Positions 1 to 7,923 of a DNA stretch of 64,000 nucleotides are shown in pieces. The position numbers and the translations under genes were made by a program. Origin of the DNA: Pseudacidovorax sp. RU35E (GTDB lineage Bacteria > Pseudomonadota > Gammaproteobacteria > Burkholderiales > Burkholderiaceae_C). Positions within the stretch are counted from its first letter, which is position 1, and each line of letters starts with the position of its first letter. Below the pieces are notes generated by a model. That model did not search any database, was not told the origin of the DNA, and was given only the letters and a program-made list of their open reading frames with translations. The stretch lies in contig NZ_FTMY01000006.1 of the NCBI RefSeq assembly GCF_900156165.1, positions 281,309-345,308 of the forward strand, given 5' to 3'.

Positions 1-172
1 CGAGGACGAAGGGCCCGGCATCGCCAACATCGACCTCGCCATGTCCGACGGCTACACCTCCGGCGCCGGCATGGGCCTGGGCCTGCCGGGCAGCAAGCGT
101 CTGGTCCACGAGTTCGACATCCGCTCCACGCCCGGCCAGGGCACCTGCGTGAGCATCGTGAAGTGGAAGTGA
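1..172 (+). CDS. rsbT: Serine kinase RsbT, C-terminal end (partial)
   Basis: The reading frame is open from the window edge and ends at TGA 170-172, giving the last 56 residues of a small GHKL-type ATPase. Visible are the G1 box (DEGPGI), the DLAMSDGYTS stretch, the G2 box (GMGLGLPGSKRLV) and a C-terminal EFDIRSTPGQGT segment. This order closely matches the end of RsbT, the switch kinase that phosphorylates RsbS/RsbR in the stressosome. RsbR/RsbS-type genes would be expected upstream, outside the window. The stop overlaps the next start as GTGA, so the two genes are translationally coupled. The RsbT assignment rather than a generic RsbW-type anti-sigma factor is based on the GLGLPG..RL.DEFDI pattern and on the RsbX-like neighbour. 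Confidence 0.85.
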   Translation, partial: EDEGPGIANIDLAMSDGYTSGAGMGLGLPGSKRLVHEFDIRSTPGQGTCVSIVKWK

Positions 173-1185
173 TCCGCGGCTGGACGCACCGCGCGTTCCC
201 CATCGAAGACCTGAGCTTCGTCGGCGAGGCCCGGCGCCATGTGGCGCGCCTGACCGCCGAGCGCGGCTGGCCAGAGCACGACGCCGCCCGCGCCGCCCTG
301 GTGGCCACCGAGCTGGGCACCAACCTGGCCAAGCATGCGCAGGCCGGCCAGCTGCTGGTGGCCGCGCGCGACGCGCCGGGCGACATCGAACTGATCGCCG
401 TCGACCGCGGGCCGGGCATGCCCGACCTGGCACGCTCGCTGCGCGACGGCTTCTCCACCACCGCCACCGCCGGCACCGGCCTGGGCGCCATCGCCCGGCA
501 GAGCGAGCTGTTCGACCTCCATTCGGCGCCCGGCCTGGGCACCGTCTGCCTGGCCCGCGTGCGGCCCCGCACGGCCGAGGCCGCCACCCTCGTGACGGAC
601 GCCTTCGACTGGGGCGCCGTGTGCGTGCCGGTGCGCGGCGAGACCGCCTGCGGCGACGCCTGGATGCTGGCTTTCGAGGGCCATCGCGCCGCGGCCGTGC
701 TGGCCGACGGACTGGGCCATGGGCCCGACGCGCAGGTCGCCGCCCAGGCGGCGCTGGAAGGCTTTGCCAGCCGGCCTTTCGACGATGGCGCGGCCACGAT
801 GCAGCGCATGCACGAGCGGCTGCGCACCACCCGCGGGGCAGCCGTCTTCGGCCTGTGGATGGACGGGGAGGAGGCATTGCGCTACACGGGGGCCGGCAAC
901 GTGGCCGGCCGGCTCATCTCGGGCACGGCCGACCAGTCCCTGGCCACCGCCCACGGCACGCTGGGCCTGCAGGTGCGTCGCTTCGACCTCGCCGCCGCCA
1001 AGCGGCCGCCGCACGCCCTCGCGCTGCTGCACAGCGACGGCGTGCAGACCCGCTGGCCCGGCAATGCCCTGGCACCGCTGCTCGCGCGCGACCCCACCCT
1101 GCTGGCGGCGCGCATCTTCTGCGACTACGCACGCGGACGCGACGATGCCTGCATCGTGGTGCTGCGACCCGGAGAGCGCCCATGA
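169..1185 (+). CDS. RsbX-like protein: GHKL ATPase domain plus SpoIIE/PP2C-type phosphatase domain
   Basis: About 338 residues with two modules. Residues 20-135 are a second anti-sigma/RsbT-like GHKL ATPase, with N box ELGTNLAKHA (~48-58), G1 DRGPGMP (~79-85) and G2 TAGTGLG (~100-106). Residues 150-335 resemble a SpoIIE/RsbX PP2C phosphatase, with the metal-binding motif ADGLGHG (~179-185) and a late DDACIVVL motif. In stressosome loci RsbX dephosphorylates RsbS/RsbR to reset the complex; fusion to a kinase-like ATPase is a Gram-negative variant. GTG at 169 overlaps the rsbT stop (GTGA); an in-frame GTG at 163 is the alternative. The stop at 1183-1185 overlaps the next ATG (ATGA). The substrate is inferred. 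Confidence 0.8.
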   Translation: MIRGWTHRAFPIEDLSFVGEARRHVARLTAERGWPEHDAARAALVATELGTNLAKHAQAGQLLVAARDAPGDIELIAVDRGPGMPDLARSLRDGFSTTATAGTGLGAIARQSELFDLHSAPGLGTVCLARVRPRTAEAATLVTDAFDWGAVCVPVRGETACGDAWMLAFEGHRAAAVLADGLGHGPDAQVAAQAALEGFASRPFDDGAATMQRMHERLRTTRGAAVFGLWMDGEEALRYTGAGNVAGRLISGTADQSLATAHGTLGLQVRRFDLAAAKRPPHALALLHSDGVQTRWPGNALAPLLARDPTLLAARIFCDYARGRDDACIVVLRPGERP

Positions 1186-2090
1186 GCGGCAGCAACGATC
1201 CCATGGCGCCCAACACGCTGCAGCAGCGCCTGCAGGCCGCCGAGGCCGAAGTGGCCCAGCTGCGCGCCGAGCTGGAGGAGACCAACCGCGGTGTCGTGGC
1301 GCTCTATGCCGAGCTGGACGAGCAGGCCATCGCCCTGAAACGGGCCACCGAACTCAAGAGCCGCTTCCTGGCGTACATGAGCCACGAATTCCGCACGCCC
1401 GTCAACGCCATCCGCAGCATCGCGCGGCTGATGAGCGACGAGGTGGACGGACCGCTCACCGAGGAGCAGCGCCGGCAGGTGCAGTTCATCCAGACCTCGG
1501 CGCGCGAATTCGCCGAAATGGTCGACGACCTGCTGGACCTTGCCAAGATCGAGGCCGGTCGGGTGGACATCTCGCCGGCCTGGTTCGAGATGGTCGACCT
1601 GTTCTCGGCGCTGCGCGGCATGTTCCGGCCCATGCTCGAGAACCAGGAGGTCACCCTGGCCTTCGAGGAGCCCGCCGACCTGCCGCGGCTGTACACCGAC
1701 GACCGCAAGCTCTCGCAGATCCTGCGCAACTACGTGTCCAACGCCCTCAAGTTCACTCCCAGGGGCGAAGTGCGGGTGGCCGCGTGCCGCATCGGTGAGG
1801 ACCGGGTGCGCTTCTCCGTCAGCGACACCGGCATCGGCATCGCGCGCGAGCACCAGGCGGCCGTGTTCGACGACTTCGCGCAGGTGGATTCGCCGGTGCA
1901 GAAGCGCCTGCGCGGCACCGGCCTGGGCCTGGCGCTGTGCCGGCAGCTGGCTGGCCTGCTCGGCGGCGAGGTGGGGGTGGACAGCGAACTCGGCCGTGGC
2001 TCCACGTTCTGGCTCACGCTGCCGGTCCAGCTGCCCGGTGCCCGCGTCAGCGATGCCGCACGGGAGGCCGGATGGAAGGCGCCGGCGTGA
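1182..2090 (+). CDS. Cytosolic sensor histidine kinase
   Basis: 302 residues with no membrane segment. A coiled coil (about residues 11-55) precedes a HisKA domain with phospho-acceptor His68 in YMSHEFRTPVNAI, then a HATPase_c domain with N box (RNYVSNALKFTP), G1 (DTGIGI) and G2 (GTGLGLALC). There is no separate sensory domain, so input probably arrives through protein contact, plausibly with the upstream stressosome proteins. The start is ATG 1182, fixed by the ATGA overlap with the RsbX-like gene. Vibrio-type stressosome loci also have rsbRSTX followed by two-component genes, which is the reason for inferring a functional link. Confidence 0.88.
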   Translation: MSGSNDPMAPNTLQQRLQAAEAEVAQLRAELEETNRGVVALYAELDEQAIALKRATELKSRFLAYMSHEFRTPVNAIRSIARLMSDEVDGPLTEEQRRQVQFIQTSAREFAEMVDDLLDLAKIEAGRVDISPAWFEMVDLFSALRGMFRPMLENQEVTLAFEEPADLPRLYTDDRKLSQILRNYVSNALKFTPRGEVRVAACRIGEDRVRFSVSDTGIGIAREHQAAVFDDFAQVDSPVQKRLRGTGLGLALCRQLAGLLGGEVGVDSELGRGSTFWLTLPVQLPGARVSDAAREAGWKAPA

Positions 2091-4063
2091 TCCAGAGCAC
2101 CATCGACCGCGGCGCCCACCGCATCCTGGTGGTGGACGACCATCCGACCACGCGCTATTCGACCGCGCGCACGCTGCGCGCCGCCGGCTTCGCCACGGAA
2201 GAGGCCGGCACCGGCGGGCAGGCGCTCGAGCTTGCCACCGAGGGCATGTCGGCGCTGGTGCTGGACGTGCACTTGCCCGATGTGGATGGCTTCGAGGTGT
2301 GCCGGCGCCTGCGCGAGGACCCGCGCACCGCCAGCCTGCCGGTGATCCACCTGTCGGCCACCTTCGTGCACGACCGGGACAAGGTCGCCGGACTGAATGC
2401 GGGCGCCGATGCCTACCTCGTGCACCCGGCCGAGCCGGCGGTGCTGGTGGCCACGCTGCAGGCGCTGATCCGCGCCCGCAGTGCCGAGGACCGTCTGCGC
2501 CAGAGCGAGAGCCGCTTCCGCGCCATCTACAACCAGGTGCCCGACGGCATGGCGCTGCTCGATGCGACCGGCCGGCTGGACGATGTGAATCCGGCCCTCG
2601 CCACGCTGCTCGGGCGGGCACCCGACACCCTGCCCGGAATGCAGCTCGACGCCCTGGCGCCCGCGGACACCGCGGCCCAGGTGCGCGCATTCATCGCCCA
2701 GGCCGCAGTCGGTCATGGCGGTCAGGCGGGCAGCGTCTGGCGGGCCGAATTCCCGCTGCTGCACGCCCACGGCCACGAAGTGCCGCTGGCCTGGAGCCTC
2801 TCGCCGCATGGCCCCACCGGCCTGCTGGTGGCGGTGGCCGTCGACATCTCCGAACGGCTGGCGCTGGAGCGGGCACGCCAGGAACTGCTGGAGCGCGAGC
2901 AGGCCGCGCGGGCCATGGCCGAGCGTCACAGCCGCACCAAGGACGACTTCGTCGCCGTGCTCTCGCACGAGCTGCGCACGCCGCTCAATGCCATCAGCGG
3001 CTGGGTGCACATCCTGCAGAAGCATGGGGGGCGGCCCGACCTGATGGGCAAGGCGCTGGACGCCATCGGCCGCAGCGTCAAGGCCCAGAGCCGGATCATC
3101 TCGGACATCCTGGACGTCTCGCGCGTGAATGCCGGCAAGCTGCGGCTGCACCGCGAATGGACCGACCCGGTGGAGCTCACCCATGCGGCCATCGACGCGC
3201 TGAAGGAGGACGTCGCGGCCCGCTCGCTGCGCGTGCTGCCGCATGCCGACGAGGACGCCCACCGCAGTGCCTGGCTCGATCCGACCCGCTTCCAGCAGAT
3301 CGTGTGGAACCTGCTGAACAACGCGATCAAGTTCTCGGCCAACGGTGGCCGCATCGATGTGACGCTGCGGCGCGAGGCCCACCACCTGACGCTGGAGGTG
3401 CAGGACCAGGGCAAGGGCATCGCGCCGGACTTCCTGCCCCACCTGTTCGACCGCTTCGCGCAGAGCGACGGGCCCGACAACCGCCAGCACGGCGGCCTGG
3501 GCCTGGGCCTGTCGATCGTCAAGCGCCTGGCCGAACTGCATGGAGGCGCCGTGCAGGCCTTCAGCGAGGGCGAAGGCCGTGGAGCCCGGCTGGTGGTGCA
3601 ACTGGACGTGGCCCCCGAAGAGGGCGCCGACGCCAGCGCCGAGCGGCCCTTGCCCGAGGTGACTGCGGCGGCCGGCCGCGACCAGCCGCTGCTGGGCCTG
3701 CAGGTGCTGGCGGTGGAGGACAACCCCGACGCCGCCGAGATGCTGCAGGTGGTGCTGCACGAGGCCGGCGCCCAGGTGCGCGTGGTGCACGACCACGACA
3801 GCGCCCTCGCCGCCCTGCGTGCGCAATGGCCCGACCTGATGGTCAGCGACGTCGGCCTGCCCGGCCGCGATGGCTACGAGCTGGTGCGCGCGCTGCGCCG
3901 CACCGAGGCCGCCGAAGGCCGGGCCCGCACCCGCTGCGTGGCGCTCACCGCCTTCTCGCGCCCGCAGGACCGCGAGAAGGCGCTCGAGGCCGGCTTCGAC
4001 GCGCATGTGTCGAAGCCGCTGGACACGCACACGCTGCTGGCGGCGTTGCGAGCAGGCGGCTGA
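2072..4063 (+). CDS. Hybrid kinase: REC-PAS-HisKA-HATPase-REC
   Basis: 663 residues. Domains in order: an N-terminal receiver (ILVVDDHP, phospho-Asp65 in LVLDVHLPD), a PAS domain (~145-270), HisKA with His299 in VLSHELRTP, HATPase_c (NLLNNAIKF, DQGKGIA, GLGLGLSIV) and a C-terminal receiver (VEDNPD, Asp593 in VSDVGLPG, VSKPLD). The N-terminal receiver has His where receivers normally have the conserved Lys (LVHP instead of KP); the C-terminal receiver is intact. ATG 2072 overlaps the previous gene by 19 bases. GTG 2087 (GTGA overlap, GGAAGG upstream) is an equally plausible start. It is probably a partner of the adjacent kinase in a phosphorelay; no DNA-binding output domain is seen in this window. 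Confidence 0.88.
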   Translation: MEGAGVIQSTIDRGAHRILVVDDHPTTRYSTARTLRAAGFATEEAGTGGQALELATEGMSALVLDVHLPDVDGFEVCRRLREDPRTASLPVIHLSATFVHDRDKVAGLNAGADAYLVHPAEPAVLVATLQALIRARSAEDRLRQSESRFRAIYNQVPDGMALLDATGRLDDVNPALATLLGRAPDTLPGMQLDALAPADTAAQVRAFIAQAAVGHGGQAGSVWRAEFPLLHAHGHEVPLAWSLSPHGPTGLLVAVAVDISERLALERARQELLEREQAARAMAERHSRTKDDFVAVLSHELRTPLNAISGWVHILQKHGGRPDLMGKALDAIGRSVKAQSRIISDILDVSRVNAGKLRLHREWTDPVELTHAAIDALKEDVAARSLRVLPHADEDAHRSAWLDPTRFQQIVWNLLNNAIKFSANGGRIDVTLRREAHHLTLEVQDQGKGIAPDFLPHLFDRFAQSDGPDNRQHGGLGLGLSIVKRLAELHGGAVQAFSEGEGRGARLVVQLDVAPEEGADASAERPLPEVTAAAGRDQPLLGLQVLAVEDNPDAAEMLQVVLHEAGAQVRVVHDHDSALAALRAQWPDLMVSDVGLPGRDGYELVRALRRTEAAEGRARTRCVALTAFSRPQDREKALEAGFDAHVSKPLDTHTLLAALRAGG

Positions 4064-4113
4064 GGGGTCTTCCGCCTGCCGGTGCCCGACGCGCGCCGCC
4101 TCCTTTAGACTGC

Positions 4114-4125
4114 GCAGAATTCTGC
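4114..4125. promoter_or_regulatory. 12-bp perfect palindrome upstream of the toxin-antitoxin operon
   Basis: GCAGAATTCTGC is a perfect palindrome lying 18 bases before the antitoxin start and just ahead of its Shine-Dalgarno sequence (AAGGAG, 4131-4136). Phd/YefM antitoxins autorepress by binding such palindromes next to their promoter. The operator role is inferred from position and symmetry. Confidence 0.5.
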
Positions 4126-4143
4126 AATCTCAAGGAGCCGGCC

Positions 4144-4467
4144 ATGGGCTTTTCAGCCAGCGACGTCGTGCCTTTCACCCAGGCACGCGCCAACCTCTCG
4201 GAGCTGGCCGACCAGGCCAAGGCCGGTGCCGAGAAGATCATCACCAAGAATGGTGAAAGCTACGTCGCACTCATCGACGCCGACCGACTGGACTACTACC
4301 ACCGCCTGGAGCGCGAGCGCATCCACCTGCTGCTGATCGACGATGCCCGACGCGGCATCGCCGACATCGAGGCCGGCCGCACCTACGGTGCTGACGCGGC
4401 CATCGCACAGCTTCAGCAGCGCCGTGGGGCCGCCCCCATTGGCAAGGTTGCCAAGAGACGTGGCTGA
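4144..4467 (+). CDS. Type II antitoxin, Phd/YefM-like
   Basis: 107 residues. The N-terminal half (FTQARANLSELADQA ... KIITKNGESYVALIDADRLDYY) has the Phd/YefM pattern: a short DNA-binding fold with the ARxxLSEL helix and an NG..VALI strand. The C-terminal tail is longer and Arg/Ala-rich (RRGIADIEAGRTYGADAAIAQLQQRRG) and would wrap the toxin. A good Shine-Dalgarno (AAGGAG) sits 7 bases before ATG 4144. The coding end overlaps the toxin start by 8 bases, the usual coupling for such pairs. It would neutralise the toxin and repress the operon. Confidence 0.85.
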   Translation: MGFSASDVVPFTQARANLSELADQAKAGAEKIITKNGESYVALIDADRLDYYHRLERERIHLLLIDDARRGIADIEAGRTYGADAAIAQLQQRRGAAPIGKVAKRRG

Positions 4468-4861
4468 GGATCTGTACCAGGTCGAACTGACCGCGAGCTT
4501 CCTTGAGCGGCTGGACGCCATCGAGGCCTTTCTGGCCGAAGCCGATGCGGCATTCGCCTTCGATGATCTGCTGGCCGGGCTGCGTTCGACGGTCATCCCC
4601 AATCTAGCCCGGTTCCCGCGCATCGGCAGGCGCTACGTGGACAACCCGCCGCAGTCTGCCGAAGCACTGGCCCAACTCGCAGCGCTGCCGGCCGGCGCAG
4701 CCAGCGCTCTGCGCGAGTACCTGCATGGCGATTACTTGATGCTCTATACCGCGATGGAGGTCAGTGCGACGGTCCATCTTCTGTCCATTCGACACCACCG
4801 CCAGCTTTCATTCGACTTCGCCCGCCTGTGGCCGGGCGCCAACCCGCAGGAGCGGCGCTGA
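4460..4861 (+). CDS. Type II toxin, RelE/ParE superfamily
   Basis: 133 residues from GTG 4460, which overlaps the antitoxin stop. The pattern (YQVELTASFLERLDAIEAFL, LARFPRIGRRY, LREYLHGDYLMLY, VHLLSIRHHRQLSFDF) matches the RelE/ParE fold: two N-terminal helices, then a beta-sheet ending in the xLSIRHxRQ strand. The family acts either as ribosome-dependent mRNase (RelE) or as gyrase inhibitor (ParE). The motifs here do not decide between them, although the RHHRQ ending is ParE-like. The protein is about 30 residues longer than a typical ParE because of an insertion between the helical hairpin and the sheet (residues ~60-85). Confidence 0.82.
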   Translation: MAEDLYQVELTASFLERLDAIEAFLAEADAAFAFDDLLAGLRSTVIPNLARFPRIGRRYVDNPPQSAEALAQLAALPAGAASALREYLHGDYLMLYTAMEVSATVHLLSIRHHRQLSFDFARLWPGANPQERR

Positions 4862-4916
4862 GCGCCTATATCCGCTCTCTACCAAGTCCTGTCACACCAT
4901 TTAAACGAGCAACCCC

Positions 4917-5831
4917 ATGGCTGAGATCACCCGCCGCCGTACCGGCGAATTTCTACGTGAGCTGTTCAGCATCCTCATGGCCGCACCGGAGGGCATGCGC
5001 GCGAGTGACGCCCTCCAGCAACTTGCTAGCCGCGTCACCTTGTCGGCCTACGAGGCAGACAGCTATCCATCCGGCGGGCGCCGCTTCGAGAAGATCGTCC
5101 GCTTCGCCACGGTCGACTGCGTCAAGGCTGGCTGGTTGGTCAAGGACAAGGGCATCTGGACCCTCACCGAGGCAGGCCAGGCGGCGCATGCAGAACTGCC
5201 GGACCCCGAGGCCTTCTACAAGCGCGCCTGCAAGTTGTACGCGGAATGGAAAGCTGCGCAGCCCGAGGCGGAAGGCAACGCTGCCGAGGTGGCGGCGGCC
5301 GTGAGCGCAGTGGACGATGTGGACAACAACGCCAAGGCGGCGAGCGTCACCTTCGACGAGGCCGAAGAGCAGGCTTGGGCGGAGGTGTCGCAGTACCTGC
5401 GCGCAATGAATCCCTACGACTTCCAGGAACTGGTGGCCGATCTGTTGCGTGCCATGTCGTACCACGTCGCCTGGGTGTCGCCGCCCGGCAAGGATGGTGG
5501 TGTGGACATCCTGGCCTGGCCTGATGCGCTGGGCACGCGCCCGCCACGCATCAAGGTTCAGGTGAAGAGGCAACTGCAGGCGGTCAGCGTCGAAGGCTTG
5601 AGGTCTTTCATGGCCGTGTTGGGTGATGACGACGTTGGCCTGTTCGTCTGTACCGGCGGTTTCACAAAGGACGCCGAAGCCGAGGCGCGCACGCAGGAGA
5701 AGCGACGCATCACCTTGATCAGTCTTGAAAAGCTGTTCGATCTGTGGGACGAGCACTACGACAAGCTGACCGACAGGGCCCGACGCCGGCTGCCCCTGCG
5801 CTCGATCCGGTTTCTGGCCCCGGGCGGTTGA
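4917..5831 (+). CDS. Mrr-like restriction endonuclease (winged helix plus PD-(D/E)XK domain)
   Basis: 304 residues. The N-terminal ~90 residues form a winged-helix Mrr_N-type domain (RFEKIVRFATVDCVKAGWL ... WTLTEAG). A charged linker (~105-155) leads to a C-terminal Mrr catalytic domain: MNPYDFQELVADLL, GGVDI with Asp197, then Gln215-x-Lys217 in VQVKRQ. This is the Mrr variant of the PD-(D/E)XK site with Gln replacing Glu. Mrr enzymes cut modified (methylated) foreign DNA and need no partner methylase. Neighbours are a toxin-antitoxin pair and RhuM, consistent with a small defence islet. GC is visibly lower than in the flanking operons. The exact DNA modification recognised cannot be told. 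Confidence 0.87.
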   Translation: MAEITRRRTGEFLRELFSILMAAPEGMRASDALQQLASRVTLSAYEADSYPSGGRRFEKIVRFATVDCVKAGWLVKDKGIWTLTEAGQAAHAELPDPEAFYKRACKLYAEWKAAQPEAEGNAAEVAAAVSAVDDVDNNAKAASVTFDEAEEQAWAEVSQYLRAMNPYDFQELVADLLRAMSYHVAWVSPPGKDGGVDILAWPDALGTRPPRIKVQVKRQLQAVSVEGLRSFMAVLGDDDVGLFVCTGGFTKDAEAEARTQEKRRITLISLEKLFDLWDEHYDKLTDRARRRLPLRSIRFLAPGG

Positions 5832-5849
5832 GCCGACAGGGGAGCATGC

Positions 5850-6887
5850 ATGAAGAACACCGTCCCTTTCGTTCCTGGCGAGTTCCTGCTCTACGAGACC
5901 GAAGACGGTCGTACACGGGTGGAATGCCGGTTTGTCGATGACACCTTGTGGCTGTCGCAGGCGGGCATGGCCGATCTGTTCCAGACGAGCAAGCAAAACA
6001 TCGCCAAGCACCTCAAGGCCATCTTTGCCGAGGGGGAACTGGCTGCCGATTCAGTTGTCAACCGCTGGTTGACAACTGCGGCCGATGGCAAAGCCTACCG
6101 GGTGGCGCACTACAACCTCGACGCGATCCTGGCTGTGGGCTACCGGGTGCGCTCTCAGCGCGGCACGCAGTTCCGCCGCTGGGCAACCGAGCGCCTGAGC
6201 GAGTACCTGGTGAAGGGCTTTGTGCTCGATGACGAGCGCCTGAAGAACCCGCCTGTGGGCAGCTCAGCTGTGCCGGACCGCTTCGACGAGTTGCTTGAGC
6301 GCATCCGTGACATCCGGGCCAGTGAGCGCCGCATGTACCTGCGGGTGCGCGAGATTTTTGCCATGGCGGCCGATTACTCGCCGTCGCTGCCCGAAACCAC
6401 CCAGTTCTTCCAGTCCATCCAGAACAAGCTGCACTTCGCCGTCACGGGCAAGACGGCGGCTGAGTTGATCGCGCAGCGTGCCGACAGCCACGCCCCGAAC
6501 ATGGGGCTCACTACCTGGAAGTCGGGCAGCGTGCAGAAGTCCGATGTGAAGGTGGCCAAGAACTACCTGCAGGAAGCTGAAGTCGGCGAACTGAACCGCG
6601 TTGTGACGATGTGGCTGGACTTCGCTGAAGACCAGGCGCGCCGACGCAAGGAGGTCTTCCTGAAGGACTGGGCGGAAAAGCTGGACGCGTTCCTCAAGTT
6701 CAACGAGCGTGACGTGTTGGACGGGCCGGGACGGGTGTCGAAGAAGCAAGCCGACGCCCACGCGGAAGCGCAATACGAAGCCTTTGCGGCCCAGCGCCGC
6801 GCCTTGCTTGAAGCCGAGGGCGCCGACGCCAACGTGCGCGCCCTGGAAGCGGCAGCCAAGGCACTGCCCAGGCCTGGCAAAAGGTGA
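5850..6887 (+). CDS. RhuM-family protein
   Basis: 345 residues. The N-terminal half carries the RhuM signature: LLYETEDGRTRVECRF, LWLSQAGMADLFQTSKQNIAKHL (a helix-turn-helix-like segment), SVVNRWLTTAADGK, and the NLDAILAVGYRVRSQRGTQFRRWA motif, also seen in Fic-associated and phage KilA-like proteins. RhuM was first described in the Salmonella SPI-3 island, and homologues are common in mobile or defence islets, but its biochemical role is not established. The C-terminal half is highly charged and helical. Codon use and GC are below those of the operon that follows. A perfect 12-bp inverted repeat lies inside the coding sequence at 6052-6078. Confidence 0.85.
   Translation: MKNTVPFVPGEFLLYETEDGRTRVECRFVDDTLWLSQAGMADLFQTSKQNIAKHLKAIFAEGELAADSVVNRWLTTAADGKAYRVAHYNLDAILAVGYRVRSQRGTQFRRWATERLSEYLVKGFVLDDERLKNPPVGSSAVPDRFDELLERIRDIRASERRMYLRVREIFAMAADYSPSLPETTQFFQSIQNKLHFAVTGKTAAELIAQRADSHAPNMGLTTWKSGSVQKSDVKVAKNYLQEAEVGELNRVVTMWLDFAEDQARRRKEVFLKDWAEKLDAFLKFNERDVLDGPGRVSKKQADAHAEAQYEAFAAQRRALLEAEGADANVRALEAAAKALPRPGKR
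6052..6078. repeat. Perfect 12-bp inverted repeat inside the RhuM-family gene
   Basis: The arms CAGTTGTCAACC (6052-6063) and GGTTGACAACTG (6067-6078) are perfectly complementary, with a 3-base loop GCT. They encode the conserved SVVNRWLTT segment. Such a strong hairpin in coding DNA is unusual. It may be a regulatory or cleavage structure in the mRNA, or chance under protein constraint. Confidence 0.6.
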
Positions 6888-6900
6888 ACGCAATGCGCTT

Positions 6901-6927
6901 GGCGGGTTTCCTGCAGGTCGACCCGCC
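6901..6927. terminator. Hairpin between convergent genes (weak terminator candidate)
   Basis: GGCGGGT (6901-6907) pairs with ACCCGCC (6921-6927) around a 13-base loop, between the stop of the RhuM gene and the convergent stop of the Bug receptor gene. There is no clear T-tract, so termination is only inferred from position. Confidence 0.35.
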
Positions 6928-7923
6928 TCACTCCACCCGCAGCCGCGCCGTCCTCGCCAGCGCCTGCCAGCTGTCCATGTCGCGCCAGACCGTCGCGCTG
7001 AATTCCTCGGCCGACTTCAGCGGGGGCCGCGGCATGTTCTGCGCCGCGAACTTCTGCACCACCTCGGGCGTTGCCAAGATGCGGTTGATCTCGCGGTTGA
7101 GCCGCTGCACCACCGCGGGCGACGTGCCCGCGGGCACGAAAACGCCGTACCAGCCATCGACGTCGAAGCGGTAGCCCTGCTCGGTCAGCGTGGGCACCTC
7201 GGGCAGGGCCGGGCCGCGGGCGGAGCCGGTGCAGCCCAGGGCCACCAGCTTGCCGGCGCGGATGTGCGGCACCGGCGACGCGATGTCGACGAAGCCCACG
7301 CCGATGGTGTTGGCCAGCAGGTCGGCCACCAGCGGCGACACGCCCTTGTACGGCACATGCGGCATGACCAGCCCGTATTCGGCCTTGATGCCTTCCATCA
7401 CCAGGTGGCCCGTGGAGCCACTGCCCCAGGAGCCGTAGACGATGCGGTCCGGCTGCGCACGCACGGCGCGCACCAGGTCGGCCAGCGAGCGCAGTCCGGT
7501 GGCGGGGTTCGCCACCAGCAGCACGCCGGCCGATCCCACCTGTGCCACGGGCTGCAGGTCCTTGCGAGCGTCGTAGGGCATGCGCGGCTGGATCACCGGG
7601 TTGATGGCGATGGCGGACGACGGCGACAGCAGCAGTGTGTAGCCGTCGGCCGCGGCGCGCGCCACGGCTTCGTTGCCGATCAGCCCGTTGGCGCCAGCCC
7701 GGTTGTCGACCACCACCGGCTGGCCCAGGGCCTCCTGCAGGTTCACGGCCAGCAGCCGGGCGAAGATGTCGGAGCCGGCACCGGGCGGGCCGGGCACCAC
7801 CAGCTTGAGCGGCCGTTGCGGCCAAGCGCCGGACTGGGCGCCGGCCATCAAGGGATGCAGGCCCAGCAGCGCCGCGGCGCCCAGAAGGCGCCGGCGGCTG
7901 GAAAGCAGGGGGTTCATGGTCAT
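6928..7923 (-). CDS. Bug-family (tripartite tricarboxylate transporter) periplasmic receptor
   Basis: 331 residues. The N-terminus (RRRLLGAAALLGL) is a signal peptide with a twin-arginine-like start, cleaved near AGAQ. The mature part has all Bug features: WPQRPLKLVVPGPPGAGSD, GQPVVVDNRAGANG, ADGYTLLL, VPYKGVSPLVADLLA and an LPEVPTL segment. Bug proteins bind carboxylates or other small acids for TctAB-type transport. It is the last gene of the 18229-to-6928 operon and overlaps the previous stop (ATGA), so it probably binds the substrate of that pathway. An ATG six bases downstream (7917) has better spacing to the GGAG Shine-Dalgarno. No TctA/TctB gene is present. Confidence 0.88.
   Translation of the reverse strand: MTMNPLLSSRRRLLGAAALLGLHPLMAGAQSGAWPQRPLKLVVPGPPGAGSDIFARLLAVNLQEALGQPVVVDNRAGANGLIGNEAVARAAADGYTLLLSPSSAIAINPVIQPRMPYDARKDLQPVAQVGSAGVLLVANPATGLRSLADLVRAVRAQPDRIVYGSWGSGSTGHLVMEGIKAEYGLVMPHVPYKGVSPLVADLLANTIGVGFVDIASPVPHIRAGKLVALGCTGSARGPALPEVPTLTEQGYRFDVDGWYGVFVPAGTSPAVVQRLNREINRILATPEVVQKFAAQNMPRPPLKSAEEFSATVWRDMDSWQALARTARLRVE

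Noticed and set aside
52..1032. Minus-strand frame opposite rsbT and the RsbX-like gene
   Set aside because: Gly/Ala/His-rich shadow with no protein-like features.
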